Positions 16,195 to 25,617 are shown, counted from the first letter of the stretch. The stretch is 64,000 nt of DNA from Anaerobacterium chartisolvens (GCF_003337415.1 NZ_QPJT01000003.1:215775-279774), one strand, 5' to 3'. Notes: a model not told the origin generated them from the sequence alone. A program made the numbers and translations.

Positions 16195-17421
16195 ATGAAT
16201 GAATTGATTTCAGAAGGTGCAGTATCCAAAGGTAAGCAAACCATTTGGAATAAAGCGTTTTTCATTATATTTGCCATAAATTTTATTTTAAATATGGGCC
16301 AGTTCATGATGAACACTCTAATCCCGAAATATGCGGAGCATTTGGGGGCAACAGCTACCATCGTCGGAATGGTATCCGGCATGTTTGCGGTAACGGCGCT
16401 ATGTGTCCGCCCGGTGGTAGGCCCGGCCACCGGCTATTTCAAAAAGAACCGGCTGCTGGCTGTGACCATTGGCATTATTATTGCGGCTTTTGTGTTTTAT
16501 GGCTTTGCTGCAAGTATTCCTATGATTATTATAGGGCGGTTGCTTCACGGCATGGGGATGGGCTTTCTCGGACCCATTACACTGGCTTTGGCCAGTAACG
16601 CACTGCCTGAGAACAAGATGGCCTCGGGGCTAGGCATTTTTTCGTTAGGGCAGGCGGTAGCCACCGCTGTCGGGCCGACAATCGGCTTGAAGCTGCTTAA
16701 GGCTGTTGGATACAGCAAGGTATTTTTTATTGCCGCCGCACTGTTAGCTGTTGCGTGTATACTGTCGCTGCAGATGAAGACTGAAGAACCTGACAGGCTG
16801 GCAGGCTTTAAGATTTCTCTAAATAATATAATTGATTTTGATGTGATTGTTCCGGCTATTATAATGTTTTTCCTTGGGGGAACATATTCTTGTATAAATT
16901 CGTTTATCATTCTCTACGGAGGGGAATGCGGGATAGAGGATATCGGACTGTTTTTTACCGCGTATGCGATATGCCTGCTTTTTACACGTCCTATAGGAGG
17001 AAGGGTTGCGGATAAATACGGCATAGATAAGACTATTATTCCGGGAATAATTATTTTTGCAGCATCGTTTATCATAGTCAGCTTTTCCCGTACTCTGCCG
17101 ATGTTTCTAATTGCCGGTGCTGTTTCAGCCTTTGGTTATGGTATCTGCCAGCCCGCAATGCAGACTCTCTGCATGAGCCTTGTCCCGAAGGAACGGCGAG
17201 GTGTGGCCGGCAATACAAATTATATAGGTCTTGACACGGGTTATTTGATAATACCGCCGCTTGCGGGAACCATTGTAACGTTAATACAACAAAATGGAGG
17301 GAGCAAGCTTATGGGATATACGGTTATGTACCGGATTATGGCGGTTCCTATTCTGATTGCATTGGTTATCTTTTTAGTAAATAGAAAAAAGCTTACAAAA
17401 AGAAATCAAGAGATAGCTTGA
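16195..17421 (+). CDS. Major facilitator superfamily transporter
   Basis: A 408-residue MFS carrier with about 12 helices. The loop after helix 2 (RPVVGPATGYFKKNRLLAVT) and its repeat in the second half (RPIGGRVADKYGIDKTIIPG) are the MFS 'G-x-x-aDr-GrR' motif. It is translationally coupled to esterase 2 (1-base gap). In this locus it may carry out released acids or sugars, or be a second uptake route. The subfamily (arabinose/multidrug-efflux-like) is not specific enough to give a substrate. Stop is followed by a 45-base gap to the next esterase. Confidence 0.85.
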   Translation: MNELISEGAVSKGKQTIWNKAFFIIFAINFILNMGQFMMNTLIPKYAEHLGATATIVGMVSGMFAVTALCVRPVVGPATGYFKKNRLLAVTIGIIIAAFVFYGFAASIPMIIIGRLLHGMGMGFLGPITLALASNALPENKMASGLGIFSLGQAVATAVGPTIGLKLLKAVGYSKVFFIAAALLAVACILSLQMKTEEPDRLAGFKISLNNIIDFDVIVPAIIMFFLGGTYSCINSFIILYGGECGIEDIGLFFTAYAICLLFTRPIGGRVADKYGIDKTIIPGIIIFAASFIIVSFSRTLPMFLIAGAVSAFGYGICQPAMQTLCMSLVPKERRGVAGNTNYIGLDTGYLIIPPLAGTIVTLIQQNGGSKLMGYTVMYRIMAVPILIALVIFLVNRKKLTKRNQEIA

Positions 17422-17466
17422 TATTCTCTTAATTACTATACTTTAAGTAGAAGGAGTGGCGATGAA

Positions 17467-18945
17467 ATGAACAAAAAAATAACAATTCTTCCGGGTACCC
17501 CCGATGACGACAACAGGGAATACCTGCCTGAGATTATCAGGACAACCGATGTGGTGGTAAATGAAAACGGAAACAACTCTCAGGTCTATCCTGCCAGATT
17601 GGCAGAAAACAAAGGAGTTATAGCGGATGGGCTTGAGGACATATGGTATGAATATGTACCTGAATCCTATGACCCGGCAAAGAAGACACCACTGGTGTTT
17701 TCAATGCACGGAGGACTGATGACAGGCTGGGGGCAGGCTATATATACCTGCTGGACCATGGTGGCCGACCGGGAAGGCTTTATAGTTGTTTTCCCCAATG
17801 CAAACAGCAGAAGATTTTGGGTAGTGGAATGCGATGAAGAAACTTATGCGGAGCGTTCCAAGCCCCGTCCGGACGGAGTTTACTTAAACCCGTTTCCTGA
17901 AAATCCCGACGACAATCACGATATGAAGGCTGTGCTTGGACTGATAGACCTTATGAAATCAAAATACAATATCGACGAAGGGCGGATTTTCATGCAGGGC
18001 ATGTCGATGGGAAACCTGATGACACACCAGTTTGCAAGATACTTTGGAAATGTTCTTGCGGGTGCTGCGGGTGCGGGAGGCCCGTCAGACTTAGGAGTCA
18101 TTTTTGATAAAAATGGGAATATAAACAACCGTGCAGGCCATTTGGCAGTCTGGCAGTCCCGCCCCGAGCTGAACGAATTTTTAAATCCACGTTCGGAATT
18201 GGAAAAAAACAGACTTAACAAGGAATATTGGCTAAAGATTAACGGCTGCAAGGCTTTGCCCCAAATCAGCATTCAGGGTGAAAACAACTACGCTTTTTAT
18301 ACCGGGGACAAGGCGGATTTGGTTTTTCTGGACATCAAGAACCGAGATCACGGACAAACGCTTGACGATGCCGAACTGGTATGGGACTATCTCTTTTCCG
18401 GCACGCGGAGAGAGCCCGACGGAAGGATAGTGCATTCAGAAACCATTGCGCCGCGTACCGGCGATGAGTTTGCCATCGCAATAGCAAAGGATTGCAAAAA
18501 GGCATGGTTCAAGAACAGTGTAACCGATATGTCAGGACGTGCTATTCTGTGGCAAAAGCTAAAATATCATGGCCTGGAAGGAGGTCAGGAAGTAAGGGGC
18601 GAGTATCTGTGCGTTCCTCTTTCCTTTATTGCGGAGGTGTTTGAAGCAAAATACCAGCCGTCCGAGGATTCACTTACAGCGGTGCTTATATTGAAGGATG
18701 GAAGGGAGCTCCAGTTCGCGAGGGGCAGCATCGGCTGTGTTATAGATAACCGCATCAGCGCAATGCTTTGCGAAGCACTGCACCGCAGCGGCGAGCTTTA
18801 TATATCCTTTGAATGGTTCTGCCGGTACTTCTACAATCTTCACGTTTCGGTATTTGATGATGTGCTGTATGTAACAGACCATTACAATGTACTGTCAATG
18901 AACATGGCATATCTTATAAACGGAATTCTGAAGGACAACGGCTGA
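17467..18945 (+). CDS. PHB-depolymerase-family esterase with C-terminal copper-amine-oxidase-N-like domain (esterase 3)
   Basis: A 492-residue protein. Residues ~60-300 form an Esterase_phd/feruloyl-esterase-like alpha/beta hydrolase: VFSMHGGLMTGWG (oxyanion loop), QGMSMGNLM (nucleophile Ser), and DIKNRDHGQTLDDAELVWD (His). Residues ~350-480 resemble the paired copper-amine-oxidase-N/stalk repeat: VRGEYLCVPLSFIAEVFEA and, later, GELYISFEWFCRYF. Such stalk domains are normally extracellular, yet there is no signal peptide. A two-codon frame (ATG AAA TGA at 17462) overlaps its start. A close paralogue lies at 20527, with sucrose phosphorylase between them. The role is likely removal of aromatic or aliphatic acyl groups from an imported sugar. 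Confidence 0.8.
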   Translation: MNKKITILPGTPDDDNREYLPEIIRTTDVVVNENGNNSQVYPARLAENKGVIADGLEDIWYEYVPESYDPAKKTPLVFSMHGGLMTGWGQAIYTCWTMVADREGFIVVFPNANSRRFWVVECDEETYAERSKPRPDGVYLNPFPENPDDNHDMKAVLGLIDLMKSKYNIDEGRIFMQGMSMGNLMTHQFARYFGNVLAGAAGAGGPSDLGVIFDKNGNINNRAGHLAVWQSRPELNEFLNPRSELEKNRLNKEYWLKINGCKALPQISIQGENNYAFYTGDKADLVFLDIKNRDHGQTLDDAELVWDYLFSGTRREPDGRIVHSETIAPRTGDEFAIAIAKDCKKAWFKNSVTDMSGRAILWQKLKYHGLEGGQEVRGEYLCVPLSFIAEVFEAKYQPSEDSLTAVLILKDGRELQFARGSIGCVIDNRISAMLCEALHRSGELYISFEWFCRYFYNLHVSVFDDVLYVTDHYNVLSMNMAYLINGILKDNG

Positions 18946-18989
18946 CAGGTTATAAATTTCATTATATTATGTGGCTCATGGGAGGTATT

Positions 18990-20450
18990 ATGAAAAAAAT
19001 ATCAAATCAGGTGATGCTGATTACTTATGGTGATAGCATGGGAAGTGATTTAAAAGATCTGTACGGGATTCTTGACGAGCATTTTGAAGGAGTAATCGGC
19101 GGGGTTCATATCCTTCCTTTCTTTCCTTCGTCAGGAGACAGAGGCTTTGCCGTTATCAACTATGATATTGTGGAGCCTTCCTTCGGGGACTGGGCAGATA
19201 TAGAAAAGTTCTCGGAGAAGTATTATTTGATGGCTGATTTTATGATTAATCATGCATCAATACGCTGTGAGGAATTTAAGGATTACATGAGGAACGGCGA
19301 CGCCTCACCGTACAAGGATATGTTTATACACTGGGAAAAGTTCTGGCCGAATGGAGAACCAACAGAACAGGAATTGGAAGCCCTTTACCGCAGAAAGCTG
19401 GGAGGGCCTTACAAGGAATTCACCAGAGAGGACGGAAAGACGGTAAAGATATGGAATACCTTCTTTGAAGAGCAGGTAGATATAGATCCGTGGTCTCCTG
19501 TTACAAAGGAGTATTATAAACGAAACCTCGAGCGCATAGCAAAATATGTGCCGCTTATCCGCTTTGACGCGTTTGCATATGCGTCAAAGCGCCCGGGTAC
19601 AAGCTGTTTCTTTGTGGAACCGGAGGTCTGGGACGTACTGGATATCGGTATGGAGCCATTGAAGGCTTCAGGCACCGAAATGCTGCCTGAAATTCATGAA
19701 AACTATAAAATACAGCTTAAAATGGCAGAGAAGGGGCATTGGGTGTATGATTTTGCATTACCGATGCTGCTGCTTCACGGGTTGTTGTCGGGCCGTACCG
19801 ACAGGCTGGTTAACTGGATGAAAATATGCCCCCGCAAGCAGTTTACAACACTTGATACTCATGACGGCATTGGAGTTGTCGATGTTGCCGGACTGCTGGA
19901 CGAGGAAGAAATTGAATTTGTGACGGAACGGCTTAACAAAAAAACCGAGGAAAGCCGGATGTATTTAAAAATACCTGAAAGCATAATAAAAGCGTCGGGG
20001 GGCAAAGCCAAGCAGTACCAGCTTATGTGCACTTATTATTCTGCATTGGATGAAGATGATGCAGCCTATCTGGTTGCCCGTATAGTGCAGTTTTATGCTC
20101 CAGGTATTCCCCAGGTTTACTATGTCGGACTGCTGGCCGGAGAGAACGATTTGGAAACGCTTAAGCGCGTAGGAGAGCCCAGAAGCATTAACCGCCACAA
20201 TTATACAAAGGCTGAAATCAAGGACAGGGTTCAGTATCCGATGCTGAAAAGAATGTACGAAATAATGCGCTTCAGAAATACCTATCCGGCCTTTGACGGC
20301 GAGTTTTCAATAGACGACGGGGCTGAGAACGGGTTACTTAAAATAACCTGGACAAAAAACAGTTATATCACCTCACTGGATGCCGACTTAAGAACAAAGG
20401 AATATAAGATAACCTATACCGACGAAAACGGGACGGTAAATTGTTTATAA
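18990..20450 (+). CDS. gtfA: Sucrose phosphorylase-type glycoside phosphorylase (GH13_18)
   Basis: A 486-residue GH13 subfamily 18 enzyme; the ATG at 18990 follows GGGAGG (the longer frame from 18969 lacks a ribosome site). It opens with NQVMLITYGDSMG and HILPFFPSSGDRGF, the hallmark of sucrose phosphorylases. Catalytic residues align with the family: nucleophile Asp193 in RFDAFAYA, acid/base Glu234 in LPEIHENY, and stabiliser Asp292 in LDTHDGIG. The reaction is sucrose plus phosphate giving glucose-1-phosphate and fructose in the cytoplasm, saving one ATP. GH13_18 also includes phosphorylases for sucrose-6-phosphate, glucosylglycerol and glucosylglycerate, so the exact substrate is open. The location between two esterases suggests that the sucrose arrives acylated. 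Confidence 0.88.
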   Translation: MKKISNQVMLITYGDSMGSDLKDLYGILDEHFEGVIGGVHILPFFPSSGDRGFAVINYDIVEPSFGDWADIEKFSEKYYLMADFMINHASIRCEEFKDYMRNGDASPYKDMFIHWEKFWPNGEPTEQELEALYRRKLGGPYKEFTREDGKTVKIWNTFFEEQVDIDPWSPVTKEYYKRNLERIAKYVPLIRFDAFAYASKRPGTSCFFVEPEVWDVLDIGMEPLKASGTEMLPEIHENYKIQLKMAEKGHWVYDFALPMLLLHGLLSGRTDRLVNWMKICPRKQFTTLDTHDGIGVVDVAGLLDEEEIEFVTERLNKKTEESRMYLKIPESIIKASGGKAKQYQLMCTYYSALDEDDAAYLVARIVQFYAPGIPQVYYVGLLAGENDLETLKRVGEPRSINRHNYTKAEIKDRVQYPMLKRMYEIMRFRNTYPAFDGEFSIDDGAENGLLKITWTKNSYITSLDADLRTKEYKITYTDENGTVNCL

Positions 20451-20526
20451 AATGCTGTGACAGGATAGGGCAATGCTGTTGAAGATAATATGAAAATATT
20501 TTTTAATAAAGGAATGATTTTATAAT

Positions 20527-21999
20527 ATGAATAAAAAAGTCACAATCCTGCCGGGAACCCCAGACGACAATAACAGGGATTATCTTCCCGAGATTATAAA
20601 AACCACTGATGTGGTTGTAAATGAAAACGGAAACAACTCCCAGGTCTACCCCGAAAGGCTGACCGAGTACACTGGAGTCATAGCCGACGGCATTGAAGAC
20701 ACCTGGTATGAATATGTGCCCGAAAGCTACGATCCGTCAAAGAAGACTCCTCTGGTATTTTCGATGCACGGCGGAATGATGACGGGCTGGGGACAGGCTA
20801 TATACACCTCGTGGACAATGGTCGCAGACCGCGATGGCTTTATACTGGTATTTCCCAATTCATCTTCGGGAAGGTTCTGGACGGTGGAGTGGGATAAGGC
20901 CAAGCTGGAAAAAGGCCTTGAACCGGGTTTGCATCCGACTCCGAGCAGTCCCGGGGAAAATCACGACAATAGGCTGGTGCTTGGACTGCTCGACTTGATG
21001 AAGTCGAAGTATAATATTGACGAGGGACGGGTTTTCATGCAGGGTATGTCGATGGGAGACATGATGACCAACCAGTTTGCGCGGAATTTCGGAAACCTCC
21101 TTGCCGGTGCTGCCGGTTCGGGTGCAGCGGTAGGCCGAGGACTTCTATATGACGGGGACGGAAAAATCATAAACCGTGGAGGCCCTCTGGCCATCTGGCA
21201 ATCCCGTCCCGAATTGAACGGCTTTCCCGACGACCTGAAATTAAACAGATACAATAGGGAATACTGGCTTAGTATCAACGGCTGTAAAAGCCTGCCTGAA
21301 ATCAGCATTCAGGGTGAGAATAACCTTGCGTTTTACAGCGGAGAAAGGGCCGATTTGGTTTACCTGGATATCAAGAACCGTGACCATGGACAAACTCTTG
21401 ATGACGCCGGTCTGGTCTGGGATTATTTCTTTTCCGGCACTCGCCGCGAGCAGGGCGGCAGCATAGTGCATACCGGAACCGTTGCTCCGCGCGTCGGTGA
21501 CAGCTTTGCCGTCGCAATCGCAAAGGACTGCTCAACAGCATGGTTCAAAAACAGTGTTATCGGTATGTCCGGCCCTGCAATAAAGTGGCAGAAGCTTAAA
21601 TACCATGGTCTGAACGGAGGACAGGAGGTGAGGGGAGAATACCTGTGTGTACCTCTTTCGTTTATAGCAGAGGTATTTGACGCAGAGTATACACCTTCGG
21701 AGGATACCCTTTCGGCTGCGCTGATACTCAAAGACGGAAGGGAACTGCAGTTTGCGCGTGGCAGTATTGGCTGTGCCGTTGACAACCGTATAACGTCAAT
21801 GCTTTGTGAGGCACTGCACCGCAACGGAGAGCTGTATATATCGTTTGAATGGTTTTGCCGGAGCATCTGTAATCTTCATGTTTCGGTATGTGAAAATGTA
21901 TTGTATGCTACCGACCACTATTCGGTATTATCGGCAAACATGGCCGATCTTATCAACGATATTTTAAAAGGGGCGGAGCGTATTTTCTTATTATTTTAG
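20527..21999 (+). CDS. PHB-depolymerase-family esterase, paralogue of esterase 3 (esterase 4)
   Basis: A 490-residue protein nearly collinear with the one at 17467: same opening (ILPGTPDDNNRDYLPEIIKT), oxyanion loop VFSMHGGMMTGWG, nucleophile in QGMSMGDMM, His in NRDHGQTLDDAG, and the same stalk-like C-terminal domain. The two differ most around residues 120-145 and 215-235, near where a substrate pocket lid would be, so they may take different acyl groups. The last ~8 residues (RIFLLF) differ and end 15 bases before the next esterase. Cytoplasmic by lack of a signal peptide. A tandem duplication spanning gtfA is the simplest origin. Confidence 0.8.
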   Translation: MNKKVTILPGTPDDNNRDYLPEIIKTTDVVVNENGNNSQVYPERLTEYTGVIADGIEDTWYEYVPESYDPSKKTPLVFSMHGGMMTGWGQAIYTSWTMVADRDGFILVFPNSSSGRFWTVEWDKAKLEKGLEPGLHPTPSSPGENHDNRLVLGLLDLMKSKYNIDEGRVFMQGMSMGDMMTNQFARNFGNLLAGAAGSGAAVGRGLLYDGDGKIINRGGPLAIWQSRPELNGFPDDLKLNRYNREYWLSINGCKSLPEISIQGENNLAFYSGERADLVYLDIKNRDHGQTLDDAGLVWDYFFSGTRREQGGSIVHTGTVAPRVGDSFAVAIAKDCSTAWFKNSVIGMSGPAIKWQKLKYHGLNGGQEVRGEYLCVPLSFIAEVFDAEYTPSEDTLSAALILKDGRELQFARGSIGCAVDNRITSMLCEALHRNGELYISFEWFCRSICNLHVSVCENVLYATDHYSVLSANMADLINDILKGAERIFLLF

Positions 22000-22014
22000 A
22001 AGGGTGGGTTACTT

Positions 22015-22872
22015 ATGGCGGTTTTAAAAATGAATTTCCTGTCAAAAGCATTAAGAATGAATACAAATATTACTGTGATTTTACCTACAATAAGCTTTGA
22101 CCTCAGCTTGGCGGGCTTTGAAGACACGTATATTCCAGGGATGAAATATCAGGCTATGTATCTGCTGCACGGCGGAAGCGGCGACGACAGTGATTATGTA
22201 AATTTTACCAATATTGTCCGATATGCGGATCGCAATAAGCTTGCGGTTATAATGCCAAGTGTAAATAACTCCTGTTATACTGACTATGAAGACGGGACCA
22301 GATACTTTACCTATATCACGGAAGAATTGCCAAGACTCTGCAAAACATTATTTCCGATATCTGATAAAAGGGAGGATACATTTATTGCCGGTCTGTCTAT
22401 GGGCTCTCACGGAGCAATGAAGGCAGCCATGAATTATCCTGAGAGGTATGCGGCAGTTCTGCTGATGTCCGGGGCTTCTTACCGCCCCGGAGTTCCAAGC
22501 ATGGTAAAAACGGTTAATGGTAAAATTGATTTTGACAATATAATGAAAAGCCCGGTCAGCGGCGGCATCGATGAGAAAATTAACGATCCGGAATATATCA
22601 AAGGTACTGTCAACGATGTTTATGCTGCGGCAAAAAATAACGTAGAACTGGGGAAGAAGCTGCCCAAGGTTTTCTTCCGTGTCGGCGATAGTGATCACGC
22701 ACTTCACCGTGCTACATTGGCCGAAAAGGATCTCAGGGAATGGGGATATGAAACCAGGATTGAAGTTATTCAGGGAATGGGGCATGAATGGGATTTGTGG
22801 GACGAGACTCTTAAAATTGCACTGCAGGAATGGCTGCCCCTCCGTCGGGATATAATTTATCCCGAAGATTAA
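22015..22872 (+). CDS. Esterase D/tributyrin-esterase-like hydrolase (esterase 5)
   Basis: A 285-residue alpha/beta hydrolase with an intact triad: YLLHGGSGDD (oxyanion loop), GLSMGSHG (nucleophile), VGDSDH (acid) and GMGHEWDLWD (His). It is related to esterases 1 and 2 but keeps the serine that esterase 2 has lost. The ribosome site AGAAGGGTGGG is 6 bases before ATG. It is the last gene of the apparent gtfA/esterase operon. The likely role is acyl removal from sugars in the cytoplasm. Confidence 0.85.
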   Translation: MAVLKMNFLSKALRMNTNITVILPTISFDLSLAGFEDTYIPGMKYQAMYLLHGGSGDDSDYVNFTNIVRYADRNKLAVIMPSVNNSCYTDYEDGTRYFTYITEELPRLCKTLFPISDKREDTFIAGLSMGSHGAMKAAMNYPERYAAVLLMSGASYRPGVPSMVKTVNGKIDFDNIMKSPVSGGIDEKINDPEYIKGTVNDVYAAAKNNVELGKKLPKVFFRVGDSDHALHRATLAEKDLREWGYETRIEVIQGMGHEWDLWDETLKIALQEWLPLRRDIIYPED

Positions 22873-22964
22873 TATTAACTCTTATCCGTGGTTCAATAGG
22901 AAAGTATTGGTTTAATGAATTCCAACGGGTGTATTTAATTTAAGTGACGAAAATGCAAATTTTA

Positions 22965-23147
22965 ACTCCCCTTCTATCTTCCCCTCATATTGAGGGGAAG
23001 AAAAAGAAGGGCACTGGAGAAGAAAATGAGAAGAACAACGCAGGCGCATGTAAAGCAGCTAGCGAAAGAAATAAGAAGACATCCTACAAGTCCTACATGG
23101 ACCTTCTTTTCCTTCCCCTCGAAGTGAGGGGAAGATAGATAGGGAGC
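22965..23147. mobile_element. MITE-like element with ~47-bp imperfect inverted ends
   Basis: The left end (from ACTCCCCTTCTATCTTCCCC) and right end (complement of GGGGAAGATAGATAGGGAGC) are inverted over about 47 bases. Each end is itself a small hairpin (TTCCCCTCA...TGAGGGGAA). The ~85-base centre holds ATGAGAAGAACAACGCAGGC, which could be the start of a decayed DUF559-type gene. No transposase is present. It lies in the 530-base gap between esterase 5 and the LacI gene. Confidence 0.6.
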
Positions 23148-23321
23148 TTATTAAAAATCTGGATCTGGAATAAAACGCCATAATATATTGGCTCTTTTTA
23201 CCCATTTTTTTTGGATAATTATGCTGTTATGTAAAAAAGGTGCTTCAATTGTAGTCCCTATTGCGATTTTCCGAAATGCTGTGTCAGATATAATTTATGC
23301 ACCCAATTTAAACAATAATTT

Positions 23322-23349
23322 TTGTGTTTTTTAAAGCTTATAGTATAAT
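23322..23349 (+). promoter_or_regulatory. Probable promoter of the LacI-family gene
   Basis: TTGTGT (23322-23327), a 16-base spacer and TATAAT (23344-23349) precede the start by about 58 bases. The -35 is imperfect. Confidence 0.4.
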
Positions 23350-23406
23350 AGCAATAAAGGGAGAAAATATTAATTTACGGCGTATTATGCTCAAGAGGTA
23401 GTGTAT

Positions 23407-24441
23407 ATGAAACCTAACGAAATAAATGCAAAAAAAATAGCAGAATTGACGGGAGTATCGCTAAGCACTGTTTCCATTGTATTGAATAACAGAAGCGATG
23501 AATTCAGGATTTCGGACAAGACAGCCGAGAGGATTTTAGAGACTGCGAATAAATTGGGATATCAGCCTGTAAAAAGGGAAAGGCGTAAAAAAAGGAATTT
23601 TCACAAATCTGTAATATGTGTTTTTTTGCCGTTCAATTTGGAAGGAAGCCCTATAAACCAGTTTCTTAAAAATACTCATAAATACATGAGGGATCAGGGG
23701 TTACAGTACAAAATAATCTTATTACCGTATGAGCTGGGAAAATTACATCAGGTATCCACGTGGATCTGCAGTGAATTTGCTTCGGGTGCGGTTTTGATGG
23801 CACTTACCGATAGTGACATAGAATTTATCGAGAACAGTAGTTTCAATATTCCCGTGGTTTTATACAACCGCACAGCCAGGGGTTACTGCTCGGTGCTTAC
23901 TGATGATTATACTTTGGGAAGCAAGGCAATGAGCCATTTTATCAGGCGGGGGCACAAAAAATTCGTAACTATATCGCCGGATTATTCAAGCCGGGCGTTG
24001 AGCCTTCGAGGGGTAGGCTATTTTGACAGATTCAGAAGTCAGAATTTTGATTCCGGCACCGACGCTTTTATTCTTCCGACTGTTTTTAGTGAGGCTAATG
24101 ACATGGGAGGATATAATGCGATGCGGGAGATTTTAAAGTCTGAAGCATTGCCCACGGCGGTTTTTGTTCTGGCAGACTGTATGGTGACGGGAGTTGTCCG
24201 CTGCATTAAGGAAGCTGGATTTGACATTCCGGAAAATTTTGAGATTATTTCTTACGGAAACAATACTGTCAATAGTATTATCAAGCCCGGTATAACCAGC
24301 TTCGCTCCCCCGCTCCAGGAAATGGGCTGTAACTGTATAAAAATACTGCACAGTGCAATCACCAGAGGAACGTTGACGGACAGTGTCAAGCTCAGCTTCG
24401 AGGCTGAGTGTGTATTCAGGGAAAGCTCTCCCGAGGCCTAG
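23407..24441 (+). CDS. LacI-family transcriptional regulator
   Basis: A 344-residue repressor; ATG 23407 follows AAGAGGTAG (a GTG at 23401 is less well placed). The N-terminal helix-turn-helix reads KKIAELTGVSLSTVSIVLNN, followed by RISDKTAERILETANKLGYQP, the hinge-proximal part of LacI/GalR proteins. Residues ~65-340 are a periplasmic-binding-like sugar-sensing domain. It most likely controls the esterase/gtfA/transport genes around it and responds to a sugar or released acid. The palindrome at 10524 is the only operator-like site noticed. Confidence 0.88.
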   Translation: MKPNEINAKKIAELTGVSLSTVSIVLNNRSDEFRISDKTAERILETANKLGYQPVKRERRKKRNFHKSVICVFLPFNLEGSPINQFLKNTHKYMRDQGLQYKIILLPYELGKLHQVSTWICSEFASGAVLMALTDSDIEFIENSSFNIPVVLYNRTARGYCSVLTDDYTLGSKAMSHFIRRGHKKFVTISPDYSSRALSLRGVGYFDRFRSQNFDSGTDAFILPTVFSEANDMGGYNAMREILKSEALPTAVFVLADCMVTGVVRCIKEAGFDIPENFEIISYGNNTVNSIIKPGITSFAPPLQEMGCNCIKILHSAITRGTLTDSVKLSFEAECVFRESSPEA

Positions 24442-24553
24442 CAACAGCGTTCTTTAAACAGCTTATAAATGCGATAAGAATACCGAGGAATAGTGATAAA
24501 GGATATAGATTTCATTACATTTTGTAGCCGCTATGCGGCTTATGGAGGTTAAT

Positions 24554-25498
24554 ATGAAAAGAGCGGAACACGTACTTCCCGAATTAAGAAAAATAATGGA
24601 AGGGTTTCCTGTTGTTGATTTGCGGAACCCACAGATCCCCGAGGGCTTTGAGATGCCTAAGATAGAAAGGTCTCCGCTTGTTAAGACTTCTGAACGTAAA
24701 ATAACGGGGCCGGAGTCTGAAATCAGAGTTAAAATATATGAGCCTGCCGGGAGAACAGAAGCGCTTCTGCCTGCATTGCTATGGATTCACGGAGGCGGTT
24801 ATGTTCTGGGAAGCCTGGACATAGATGACGGCTTATGCGAGCAATTTGTAATTGCGGCAAATTGCGTTACTGTATCGGTAGATTACCGCCTGGCACCGGA
24901 ATATCCTTATCCGGCGGCTATAGAGGATTGCTATGCGGCACTTAAATGGATGGTGAATGAAGCAGATAAGTTATGCATTAATACTTCTAAAGTCGCCGTT
25001 GCCGGAGCCAGCGCGGGCGGTGGGCTTACAGCCGCGCTGGCACTTCTTGCACGTGACAGGGGAGAGGTTAAAATTGCGTTTCAAATGCCCCTTTATCCTA
25101 TGCTCGATGACCGCAACACCACACCTTCAAGCTATGAAATAAATAAAGAGAACTTTCCAAGGCTATGGAACAGGGAACAAAACAGGCTGGCCTGGAGCAT
25201 GTACCTTGGCAGCAGCGTTGCCGATGAGGTTCCGGGGTATGCGGCGCCAGCCCGCGCCAGAGATTTGACCGGACTGCCGCCTGCGTATACCTGCATTGGA
25301 GTCCTTGATCTTTTCAGGGATGAAACCATTGAGTATGTCAACCGTTTAGCTCAGGCGGATGTCCCTGTTGAATTCCATCTATACCCGGGGTGCTTCCATG
25401 GATTTGAGACGATATTCAACGATACCGAAATTGGCAAAAGGGCAAGGAACGAATATATAAACGCATTGGCAGATGCCTTGAACAAACCCGAAGACTGA
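24554..25498 (+). CDS. HSL-family alpha/beta hydrolase (esterase 6)
   Basis: A 314-residue hormone-sensitive-lipase-type esterase. HGGGYVLGS is the family oxyanion motif, GASAGGG carries the nucleophile Ser, YRLAPEYPYPAAIEDCYAAL follows the usual order, the acid lies in the LDLFRDE region and His is in CFHGFE. I chose ATG 24554, after TATGGAGG; a small hairpin (AGCCGC-TAT-GCGGCT, 24526-24540) lies just before this ribosome site. No signal peptide. It is a different family from esterases 1-5, so the locus carries three independent esterase lineages. The substrate is presumably short-chain acyl esters. Confidence 0.87.
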   Translation: MKRAEHVLPELRKIMEGFPVVDLRNPQIPEGFEMPKIERSPLVKTSERKITGPESEIRVKIYEPAGRTEALLPALLWIHGGGYVLGSLDIDDGLCEQFVIAANCVTVSVDYRLAPEYPYPAAIEDCYAALKWMVNEADKLCINTSKVAVAGASAGGGLTAALALLARDRGEVKIAFQMPLYPMLDDRNTTPSSYEINKENFPRLWNREQNRLAWSMYLGSSVADEVPGYAAPARARDLTGLPPAYTCIGVLDLFRDETIEYVNRLAQADVPVEFHLYPGCFHGFETIFNDTEIGKRARNEYINALADALNKPED

Positions 25499-25534
25499 TA
25501 TTCAATACAGGCATGTAGCACAAAATATGCCATG

Positions 25535-25584
25535 CGGTTGACAGGTACCCATGTATATGAAATAATATGGGTGCATGTCAACCG
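25535..25584. promoter_or_regulatory. Strong stem-loop/operator-like inverted repeat before second binding-protein gene
   Basis: CGGTTGACA (25535-25543) pairs with TGTCAACCG (25576-25584), and inside it ACCCAT pairs with ATGGGT at symmetric 3-base offsets. There is no T-run after it. It could be a terminator-like or mRNA-stabilising structure for esterase 6, or a bipartite operator; TTGACA in the left arm could serve as a -35. Confidence 0.5.
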
Positions 25585-25617
25585 GCGAATAGGATATGAT
25601 AAACAGGGAGGGTGCTT

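Noticed and set aside
22944..23138. Open frame of 64 codons on the plus strand
   Set aside because: It runs through the inverted ends of the MITE-like element and is low-complexity (Lys/Glu/Asn); no ribosome site.
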